NCBI GenBank assembly: GCA_041488235.1
Contig: JBGPOW010000264.1
Coordinates: forward strand, 1 to 5,785
Direction of reading: 5' to 3'
Source of the DNA: DP-19 sp041488235
GTDB taxonomy: Bacteria > Desulfobacterota > Binatia > UTPRO1
Length of the DNA: 5,785 nt
Below are positions 1 through 4,729 of the stretch, piece by piece. The stretch's first letter is position 1, and every line of letters begins with the position of its first letter. The translations under genes were made by a program, and so were the position numbers. The notes beneath the pieces were generated by a model. The model was not told the DNA's origin, did not search any database, and was given only the letters and a program-made list of their open reading frames with translations.

Positions 1-772
1 ACAGGCGCAACCCGCTCCGGCGCCTGCTCCGGCACAGCAACCCCCACCCTCGCCCCCGCCGCAGCCCAGCGCCTTCGAGCAAATGCGTGAGATGTTCGAG
101 CTGTTCAAGATGTTTCAGCAGACGCAAACGCAGCCGGACCGCAGGCCCCGCCCTCCTTACTATCCACAGACCGACGGCCAAGACTACCGACCCCAGCCGC
201 AGCAGCCACCGCAACCTCCGCCACGGCAGTTGACGGTTTCCGAGCAGATGCGTGAATCGATGGGGTTCGTGCGCACGGTCGTCGACGCGGTGCGAGAGAT
301 CGACACGTTGATGCCAGGACAAGGGCAGCAAGCAGCATCCGGGGTGGCGGAAGACGATGACGACGACAACCCGATCAGAATCATGGAAACGGGAGCGGGC
401 AAGATAAAGCTCGCCCTCAACAAAGAAGACGGCTCTCTGCGCTGGGCCGAGACGGGCATGATGGCTCTGCCTGGCTTTCTCAAATGGCTAGGCGAGCAGC
501 GTGAGGCGATCCAAAAGGCGAGCAACGAACGGCAGATCCAGCAACACCAGCCAGTGCAACAACAGCTTCCGCTTGGCTACGTCGAGGTCGGCCCTGGCTA
601 CAAGCCCCCACCCGGGTACGTGGCGATCCCGGTCGATCAGACGGGCGCTCCGCTCCCGCCGCCGCCGGCGTACATGCCGCCGCCAATTCAGACCGAGCCG
701 GCGCCGGCACCGCAGCCGGACAGACGGACGTGGGGCGCGCCGACGATTCCAGATCCGAACTCGGTACAGTAA
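1..772 (+). CDS. Pro/Gln-rich protein, 5' end missing
   Basis: The frame is open from base 2 to the TAA at 770-772, giving 256 visible residues. An ATG at base 83 exists, but the codons before it encode the same Pro/Ala/Gln-rich composition, so the true start is probably upstream of the window. Visible order: a Pro/Ala/Gln-rich segment; a short helix containing EQMREMFELFKMF; a Pro/Gln/Arg linker with several Tyr; a second helix beginning SEQMRESMGFVRTVVDAV; an acidic EDDDDD run; a more globular block of about 55 residues (from NPIRIMETGAGK to LGEQREAIQK); and a Pro-rich tail with the near-repeat GYVEV/GYVAI. The two EQMRE helices look like a degenerate internal duplication. There is no Walker motif, signal peptide or membrane segment in the visible part. 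I do not recognise the family. It could be a scaffold-like or adaptor protein, or the C-terminal tail of a larger enzyme lying upstream. Coding status is secure; function is unknown. Confidence 0.88.
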   Translation, partial: QAQPAPAPAPAQQPPPSPPPQPSAFEQMREMFELFKMFQQTQTQPDRRPRPPYYPQTDGQDYRPQPQQPPQPPPRQLTVSEQMRESMGFVRTVVDAVREIDTLMPGQGQQAASGVAEDDDDDNPIRIMETGAGKIKLALNKEDGSLRWAETGMMALPGFLKWLGEQREAIQKASNERQIQQHQPVQQQLPLGYVEVGPGYKPPPGYVAIPVDQTGAPLPPPPAYMPPPIQTEPAPAPQPDRRTWGAPTIPDPNSVQ

Positions 773-780
773 GGAGAGGG
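771..780 (+). promoter_or_regulatory. Ribosome binding site for the 62-residue gene
   Basis: AAGGAGAGGG overlaps the TAA stop of the preceding gene and lies 7 bases before the GTG at 788. It is a near-consensus Shine-Dalgarno sequence. It decides the GTG start and indicates that this gene is translated from the same message as the Pro/Gln-rich gene. Confidence 0.75.
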
Positions 781-787
781 CTCGGCC

Positions 788-976
788 GTGCGCTACCGCA
801 TCGCGATGTCCATCGAGGTGGAGGCGCGCGACGATCGCCAAGCCCACGAGTACGCGCTGAAGCTCGCGGAGCTGCTCAAGTCGCCGCTCGTGCGGATGAC
901 GGTCGAAGACGACGGGATCCGTCTCTCTGGAGGCGACGGCCGACCGATCGTCCACCAGCCGCAGCGCGAGTTCTAA
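788..976 (+). CDS. Small beta-alpha-beta hypothetical protein (62 aa)
   Basis: The GTG start is set by the AAGGAG motif just upstream and leaves only 15 bases between this gene and the previous stop. The product reads as strand (YRIAMSIEVEA), amphipathic helix (DDRQAHEYALKLAELLKS), then strand(s) (VRMTVEDDGIRLSG) and a short polar tail. No Cys, signal peptide or membrane segment is present. About 89% of codons end in G or C, which supports real coding. Short proteins of this shape are common in bacterial viruses, but I do not recognise a named family. The compact alpha/beta form would suit a small accessory or nucleic-acid-binding protein; that is only a guess. The overlapping +1-phase open frame at 730-1008 is a shadow. 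Confidence 0.8.
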   Translation: MRYRIAMSIEVEARDDRQAHEYALKLAELLKSPLVRMTVEDDGIRLSGGDGRPIVHQPQREF

Positions 977-1030
977 GGGCATCCAGCGTCGTCCTGGACG
1001 GATCCTAGGCGTCGGGCGTAGTCTTCGGGC

Positions 1031-2191
1031 GTGCGCCTCTACGAAGTGCAGCTCGGTGACAGCCAAGCGAGCATCGCGGCAAAACCTGAAATGGCCGGCT
1101 GCCCCAAATGTGGGGGGGCGGATTTCGTTCGTGCCAACCCCCACAAGCCAACCCACACACACCCAAACGGCTACGTCTCTTTCCTGGCGCTGCACGTCGG
1201 AGAGAAGCTCGCGCTTCCGGAGAAGTGGTTCAACGGCGACCTCGACGCGCGCCCACGCTCATACTTCGCCGCGCTACCGCACCCAGACGGCGTGACCCCC
1301 AGTAAGCTCGGCGTCGGGGCCGCTGGAGTGCTCGGGGACTACGCGGCGCTCGACGTCGCCTCCGCGAAGGTCGGCGCTATCGCTGCGCTGAGCGATCAAC
1401 CGTTCAGCGCCGCTGTGAACGACACGGCAGCCGCTATCGACGCATCGGTTCAAGAGGTTGCGGGCGTTGGGGCGCCCGCGGTGTACGCGATCCCGTACGC
1501 GCAAGAGGTACGAAGAGCCACGAACCAAGCGCGGCAGCGCAACGTGGCTTTGTTGGCGGCCATCGCTGCCGGCGATCAGTCGGCGGGATTTCAGGCGCGC
1601 TCCGACATCACGCACGAGCTCTCGGGCGCGCTCGTCTCCGCACGACTCGCGCTGCAAGCGTTTTACGGCGACGCAGGGCAGACGCCGATCCCGACGCCCG
1701 TCGTTGCCGTAGCGCAAGCCGCCGCCGCGGCCATCGGCGCCGATCCGAATTTCTGCACGTCGATCGCGCAACCTGGAAGCGCCGTCAACGCGGCGGTGCA
1801 CTCCTTCAAGACGGCCTGGAACGCTGCGAATCCTGGAAGTCCGGTGCCGATCAACACCGGCACCTACGAGCAGGCAACCGCCGACGCGATCGCGCACGTT
1901 CTCGGCACGGCGCCCGTCGCGTGCGCAGCGCGCGCGACCGTACCGGCCTTTCAGTCGCCGCCTGGAACGACGACGCTGACACCGCCACAAGAGCCGCAAG
2001 GGCTCAGCACCGGCGCCATCGTGAGCCTTGGGTTGCTTGGCGCGGGAGTCGTGGGCGGTGCGCTCTACCTCGCGACGCGCGAGCCGCCGGCGCGCGTGCG
2101 AAGGGTTTACCCACGTCCTCGTAAACGTCCCGGCCCGAGCCCGATCAGACGAGAACGATACGACACCATCGGACCTTGGAAACGGGCATGA
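1031..2191 (+). CDS. LysM-like membrane-anchored cell-wall-binding protein (386 aa)
   Basis: A TAG in frame at 1019-1021 limits the N-terminus, and the LysM core begins at residue 4, so GTG 1031 is almost forced; no good Shine-Dalgarno sequence precedes it. Residues 4-66 follow the LysM pattern: YEVQLGDSQASIA at the start, RANP in the middle, and LHVGEKLALPEKW at the end. Between helix 1 and RANP lies an insertion with C24-P-K-C27 followed by H38, H42 and H44, a possible zinc site. Residues 90-240 are Ala-rich and probably helical. Residues 252-298 (VHSFKTAWNAANP, then TGTYEQATADAIAHVL) resemble a peptidoglycan-binding-like repeat, with less certainty. Residues 327-348 form a single membrane helix (GAIVSLGLLGAGVVGGALYLA). 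The last 37 residues contain 13 Arg/Lys. With no signal peptide, the positive-inside rule predicts a C-tail anchor with the LysM part outside. LysM domains bind N-acetylglucosamine polymers in peptidoglycan. I infer a host-wall-contacting virion or envelope protein. It is translationally coupled to the next gene by ATGA. Confidence 0.9.
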   Translation: MRLYEVQLGDSQASIAAKPEMAGCPKCGGADFVRANPHKPTHTHPNGYVSFLALHVGEKLALPEKWFNGDLDARPRSYFAALPHPDGVTPSKLGVGAAGVLGDYAALDVASAKVGAIAALSDQPFSAAVNDTAAAIDASVQEVAGVGAPAVYAIPYAQEVRRATNQARQRNVALLAAIAAGDQSAGFQARSDITHELSGALVSARLALQAFYGDAGQTPIPTPVVAVAQAAAAAIGADPNFCTSIAQPGSAVNAAVHSFKTAWNAANPGSPVPINTGTYEQATADAIAHVLGTAPVACAARATVPAFQSPPGTTTLTPPQEPQGLSTGAIVSLGLLGAGVVGGALYLATREPPARVRRVYPRPRKRPGPSPIRRERYDTIGPWKRA

Positions 2192-2841
2192 TCGAAAAAC
2201 CGGTCGAAGGTGTGAAGACCGACACGCGACCGCATCCCGCGGGAGGCAAAGGCGCGCGGCTATCGCTGAAAGAGGTTGCAACCCGTGCGTGGAAGGCGCG
2301 CATGAGCCCGCGTCTTCGTGCGTGGGCTACGCAGCAGCTTGCAAAGCACGGCGTCTCGACCGGCGGGCGGCGTCAAAAAGGGAAAGCGATCCTCGACGAG
2401 TTCCGCGCGAAGGTGCCGTACATCGCCGACCCGGTGATGGGCGAGTTCATGGAGACGCCAGAGCAAACGCTTTGTCTCGATGAAGGCGGCTTGTGTTTCA
2501 TCGGTACGGACTGTGACGGTGCGGCCATTACGCTCGCCGCTGCGATGATGTCGATCGGGATCCCCGCCATGATCATCGGCAGCTCGCACAAGGAGCCGTA
2601 CGACGTGCCGACGCACGTCTTCATGGCGTTCGAAGACGAGCTCGAGACGTGGGTGAAGATGGACGGCACGACGAAACATCCGGTAGGAAAAGTCGCGCCG
2701 CACCTGCGCGAGTTTTGGGTGGAGCCCGGTGTAGAAGCGAAGGAGCGCGGCGAAGGCGACTTCGTCGGCATGAGTGGCGGCGAGGGCATGCTCGCCGGCA
2801 CCGTTAGCCTGCTCGATCTGCGCTACCCGGGTATTCGGTAG
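2188..2841 (+). CDS. Transglutaminase-like cysteine enzyme (217 aa)
   Basis: ATG 2188 overlaps the TGA of the LysM gene (ATGA, 2188-2191), and GGAAA at 2178-2182 serves as ribosome binding site. A TTG at 2176 would add four residues and is less likely. The core is a bacterial transglutaminase-like (papain-fold) domain: a leading segment VPYIADPVMGEFMETPEQTL (residues 76-95), the nucleophile in GTDCDG (C109) starting the LAAAMMSIGIPAMII helix-strand unit, the His in PTHVFM (H143), and the Asp in WVKMDGT (D159). All three triad residues are present, so the enzyme is probably active. The family includes peptidases, amidases and protein cross-linkers, so the substrate cannot be read from the sequence. 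Residues 1-70 are basic and probably helical. There is no signal peptide or membrane segment. Coupling to a wall-binding gene suggests peptide cleavage in the cell wall or processing of virion proteins. Confidence 0.9.
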   Translation: MIEKPVEGVKTDTRPHPAGGKGARLSLKEVATRAWKARMSPRLRAWATQQLAKHGVSTGGRRQKGKAILDEFRAKVPYIADPVMGEFMETPEQTLCLDEGGLCFIGTDCDGAAITLAAAMMSIGIPAMIIGSSHKEPYDVPTHVFMAFEDELETWVKMDGTTKHPVGKVAPHLREFWVEPGVEAKERGEGDFVGMSGGEGMLAGTVSLLDLRYPGIR

Positions 2842-2870
2842 TACAACACACGTACACCGCACGTTGTACT
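2840..2870. repeat. Inverted repeat AGTACAAC / GTTGTACT
   Basis: Perfect 8-base arms at 2840-2847 and 2863-2870 are separated by 15 bases. The left arm overlaps the stop codon of the transglutaminase-like gene. The right arm ends on the first T of a perfect TTGACA hexamer (2870-2875). No T-run follows, so it does not look like an intrinsic terminator. An operator placed on a -35 element is a reasonable reading, but no convincing -10 lies 16-18 bases downstream. Confidence 0.5.
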
Positions 2871-2884
2871 TGACACGACTATTT

Positions 2885-2894
2885 TCGACGTCGA
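2885..2894. repeat. 10-base perfect palindrome TCGACGTCGA
   Basis: A self-complementary decamer lies 10 bases after the TTGACA hexamer. It could be a protein-binding site. In GC-rich DNA such palindromes also occur by chance, so little weight should be placed on it alone. Confidence 0.35.
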
Positions 2895-2936
2895 GCGCGC
2901 GCCGGATCGAGCGCTGAACCGAGTCGAGCGGATCGC

Positions 2937-2955
2937 CCGTAACTAGTTGTTACGG
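2937..2955. repeat. Operator-like palindrome CCGTAAC-TAGTT-GTTACGG
   Basis: Perfect 7-base arms (2937-2943 and 2949-2955) flank a 5-base centre, and the perfect octamer palindrome AACTAGTT (2941-2948) is nested across the left arm. A further direct copy of CCGTAAC occurs at 3005-3011. The size and symmetry suit a dimeric helix-turn-helix regulator. It lies in a locally AT-richer patch, which also fits a control site. Confidence 0.55.
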
Positions 2956-3024
2956 CTACTGTTTCGAGTCGTCCGTTGTCGAGCGTGTGGAGATCGATCC
3001 GACACCGTAACCACGACTGCTGTC

Positions 3025-3038
3025 CACGCAACTGCGTG
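3025..3038. repeat. Short palindrome CACGCA-AC-TGCGTG
   Basis: Six-base arms around two central bases. Its left half, CACGCAAC (3025-3032), recurs exactly at 3081-3088. The two-base centre makes a DNA-binding site more likely than an RNA hairpin. Confidence 0.4.
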
Positions 3039-3062
3039 TATTACTGGACGCTTCGATCTCCT

Positions 3063-3088
3063 GTTGCGATTCTTATGCGGCACGCAAC
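3063..3088. repeat. Inverted repeat GTTGCG / CGCAAC
   Basis: Six-base arms at 3063-3068 and 3083-3088 are separated by 14 bases. The right arm lies within the second copy of CACGCAAC, so the same word appears twice directly and once inverted within about 65 bases. Confidence 0.4.
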
Positions 3089-3092
3089 GGCG

Positions 3093-3119
3093 TTGGAAGC
3101 CTTCATGGGTCTTTATGAT
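3093..3119 (+). promoter_or_regulatory. Candidate sigma-70-type promoter TTGGAA-N15-TATGAT
   Basis: TTGGAA (3093-3098) and TATGAT (3114-3119) each resemble the consensus hexamers, but the 15-base spacer is two shorter than ideal. Transcription would start near 3126 and leave a leader of about 175 bases before the ATG at 3300. It sits just downstream of the palindrome cluster, as expected for a regulated promoter driving the basic-protein and capsid-candidate genes. Not conclusive. Confidence 0.3.
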
Positions 3120-3283
3120 GATCGACTGGCAGACCTCAGCGAATCTCGACGTGTCACTCAGCGTCGTCCGCGAGGACCGCAACGGGCAGCCCCCCCGAAC
3201 ATCAGACCGTCGATCGACGAAGCGCCACGTAAGCTGCCAATGGTCATTCCATTCGGCCGAAGAACTCGCGCCGTAGCGGCGCG

Positions 3284-3291
3284 AGAGGAAG
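3284..3291 (+). promoter_or_regulatory. Ribosome binding site for the basic protein
   Basis: AGAGGAAG ends eight bases before ATG 3300. It favours 3300 over the in-frame upstream ATG at 3105, which has only GGAAG five bases before it and opens a stretch with poor codon bias. Confidence 0.6.
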
Positions 3292-3299
3292 CAACAGCA

Positions 3300-4613
3300 A
3301 TGAGAACCGTGAAAGCTCGCCGCAAGCATCGCCGTACCTCCAAGAAGGCTGCCCGCAAGCGCCCGCGTCGGCGCAAGGTTCACGCGGTAGCCGTTGCGGC
3401 CCCGCGTCGGCGTCGGCGTCGAGCCAAGAAGGCGGCGGTCGTCACGCGGCGCCGTCGGCGCAAGGTTCACGCGGTAGCCGTTGCGGCCCCGCGTCGGCGT
3501 CGGCGCAAGAGCCGGCGCAAGGTTCACGCATGGCGGGGCGACAAGGCCGGCCATGCAAAGGCCGCGCGGAAGGGCCACCGTCGCCGCAAGGCACGCAAGA
3601 GCAGCCACAGGCGCCGCAAGGTGCACGCAACGGTCGTGGCAGCACCCCGTCGCAAGCGTCGGCACTCACGTCGCCGATCGCACGAGTCCATGGTGATGGA
3701 GACGCCGCGTCGCTCGCGTCGTCGATACCATGCTCGCGCATCGAGCAGCGGCGCGATGGGCGCAGCCGAGTTCGCAACCGCGATCATCTCGGCAGGCGTC
3801 GGATTCGTCCTCGCCGACGGAGTCGACCGCTTGCTCGCGACGTACGATCCGAGCGGCAAGCCGGAAGACAAGCCGAAGGACAAGTTCACGTCGGACGGTA
3901 CGGGTACCCTCGCCAACACCCTCAACATCGCGGCGATGCCGGACTGGAAGCGCATCGCAGCCGGAGTCGGCCTCACCGCCGCCCCGGCCGTCGGATCCCT
4001 GTACATCAGGAATCCGATGCTGAAGAGTGGAGCCGAGGGACTCGCCATCGGTGCGGGTGTCAACTTCTTCAAGACGCTCTGGAACAACGTGTTCATGCCG
4101 ATGCTCATCGGTAAGGACACGACCACTCCAGTGCTTCAGAAGTCATACCTCGCTCGGCTCTACCCGGCCGAGGTCGCGGCGCACATCAACCGGACGTCGC
4201 TGAAAGACAAGGACGGCAAGCTGCCGCCTGGGCCGTACAACCCGGCGGGCGTGTTGTCCGATCCGCCCGACGTGGGCCCCTTTGCCCTCGCCGGCGACTC
4301 GCCGTACCCGGACGCCGCGCAAGCGCTTCGGGCCGGCGTGAGCGGCGACTCTCCGTACCCGAACATCGATCAGGCGCTTCGAGGCGGCCTGAGCGGAGAC
4401 AGCCCGTACGACGATGCCGCATCGGCACTTCGCCGTTCGGCAGGCGTGAACGCACCGTGGGAGCCCGGGCCACCCCCCGGTGTCGGACCTGGACCGCAAG
4501 CACAGCCGCACACGGATCCCTCGTGTGGATGTGTCGGCGACCAGTTCGCCAGCTTCCTCGGCGACGCACCCAAAGAGGAGAGCACTCTCTTCGACGTAGG
4601 TGCTCCGAGCTGA
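3300..4613 (+). CDS. Protamine-like basic protein with hydrophobic domain and C-terminal tandem repeats (437 aa)
   Basis: ATG 3300 has a good ribosome binding site and coincides with a rise in third-position GC; an in-frame ATG at 3105 would add 65 residues and cannot be excluded. Residues 1-146 contain 68 Arg/Lys and only three acidic residues, with four KVHA motifs (K26, K55, K74, K107), three of them followed by a V-A-A-P-R-R block; this resembles histone-tail, protamine or adenovirus core proteins and should bind nucleic acid. Residues 150-275 are Gly/Ala-rich with hydrophobic stretches at about 151-173, 218-236 and 246-270, which may insert in or lie on a membrane. Residues 332-382 are three tandem 17-residue repeats (GDSPY...ALR). 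The tail is Pro/Gly-rich with C409-G-C411. No signal peptide. I know no named family. Placed directly before the capsid candidate, it is most simply a genome-condensing or minor virion protein. Its exact role is inferred. Confidence 0.88.
   Translation: MRTVKARRKHRRTSKKAARKRPRRRKVHAVAVAAPRRRRRRAKKAAVVTRRRRRKVHAVAVAAPRRRRRKSRRKVHAWRGDKAGHAKAARKGHRRRKARKSSHRRRKVHATVVAAPRRKRRHSRRRSHESMVMETPRRSRRRYHARASSSGAMGAAEFATAIISAGVGFVLADGVDRLLATYDPSGKPEDKPKDKFTSDGTGTLANTLNIAAMPDWKRIAAGVGLTAAPAVGSLYIRNPMLKSGAEGLAIGAGVNFFKTLWNNVFMPMLIGKDTTTPVLQKSYLARLYPAEVAAHINRTSLKDKDGKLPPGPYNPAGVLSDPPDVGPFALAGDSPYPDAAQALRAGVSGDSPYPNIDQALRGGLSGDSPYDDAASALRRSAGVNAPWEPGPPPGVGPGPQAQPHTDPSCGCVGDQFASFLGDAPKEESTLFDVGAPS
3366..3505 (+). 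repeat. 53-bp perfect direct repeat, 87-bp period
   Basis: Bases 3366-3418 and 3453-3505 are identical over 53 positions. They encode the first two KVHAVAVAAPRR modules. Related but diverged modules follow around 3512-3530 and 3611-3660. The offset of 87 bases (29 codons) keeps the frame. Complete identity, including wobble positions, indicates a recent duplication or ongoing gene conversion. Confidence 0.9.
4293..4445 (+). repeat. Three tandem 51-bp coding repeats (GDSPY module)
   Basis: Units at 4293-4343, 4344-4394 and 4395-4445 each encode 17 residues beginning GDSPY and containing ALR near the centre-right. The first two are closest (GDSPYP...QALRxGxS); the third is more diverged. Wobble positions have drifted while the protein pattern is kept, so the repeat is older than the 53-bp one and probably under selection. 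Each unit looks like a turn plus a short amphipathic helix. Confidence 0.85.
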
Positions 4614-4635
4614 TCACGTACGAAACGCACTCCTG

Positions 4636-4660
4636 CCCCGGTAGGCCTCGAGCCCCGGGG
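4636..4660. repeat. GC-rich hairpin in the spacer before the capsid candidate
   Basis: CCCCGG (4636-4641) can pair with CCGGGG (4655-4660) across a 13-base loop that itself contains AGGCCT. No T-run follows on the + strand, so it is not a clear terminator. It could protect or punctuate the message between a minor and a major structural gene. Confidence 0.4.
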
Positions 4661-4670
4661 TTGGGGTGTC

Positions 4671-4711
4671 AGAAAAACAACCGCCCGCGGCGGCTCAAGG
4701 AAACGGCGGGC
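4671..4711 (-). terminator. Possible intrinsic terminator on the minus strand
   Basis: Read on the minus strand, GCCCGC (4711-4706) pairs with GCGGGC (4688-4683) across 17 bases and is followed by GGTTGTTTTTCT. That is the shape of an intrinsic terminator, though the loop is long. No minus-strand gene is credible here, so it may instead act in the + strand message as a hairpin close to the capsid-candidate ribosome binding site. Confidence 0.25.
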
Positions 4712-4714
4712 ACG

Positions 4715-4720
4715 TAGGAG
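4715..4720 (+). promoter_or_regulatory. Strong ribosome binding site for the capsid candidate
   Basis: TAGGAG at 4715-4720, extended by AGA, lies nine bases before ATG 4730, immediately after the hairpin ending at 4711. It fixes the start and suits a highly translated gene. Confidence 0.7.
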
Positions 4721-4729
4721 AGAAATCAG

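Larger units (their letters stand above)
2842..3299. other. 458-base palindrome-rich intergenic regulatory region
   Basis: This is the only long gap in the window. It contains several dyad symmetries and short iterated words (annotated separately), one TTGACA, and a possible promoter near its 3' half. Third-position GC of the frame leading into the basic-protein gene is only about 48% over 3105-3299, against roughly 70% just after 3300, which argues that most of it is not coding in that frame. A different frame (3115-3276, 53 codons from ATG-ATG) has a coding-like base pattern but no ribosome binding site, so I have not called it as a gene. Likely roles are the promoter/operator region of the downstream structural unit, or an origin-like site. 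Confidence 0.6.

Noticed and set aside
1274..2281. 335-codon open frame on the minus strand
   Set aside because: Antisense to the LysM and transglutaminase-like genes, with Arg-rich composition typical of GC-rich shadow frames and no domain.
2840..2870. Intrinsic terminator of the transglutaminase-like gene
   Set aside because: The stem is only 8 bp, not GC-rich, with a 15-base loop and no following T-run; an operator is more likely.
2870..2898. TTGACA as a complete sigma-70 promoter
   Set aside because: The positions 16-18 bases downstream read CGAGCG/GAGCGC/AGCGCG, with no -10-like hexamer. The nearest TATTTT (2880-2885) is only 4 bases away.
2947..3276. 109-codon + strand frame in the intergenic region as a full gene
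   Set aside because: It starts at TTG without a ribosome binding site, and GC3 is only about 50% before 3115. Only the final 53 codons look coding-like, so it is kept as an open question in the findings, not as a gene.
3366..3660. CRISPR array suggested by regularly recurring repeats
   Set aside because: The repeats are in frame within a gene, the spacers share sequence, and the copies diverge progressively; they are protein-module duplications.
3300..3740. Histone H1 or ribosomal protein homologue
   Set aside because: Similarity is limited to Arg/Lys/Ala/Pro composition and the KVHA repeats; no globular histone or ribosomal fold is visible and hydrophobic segments follow.
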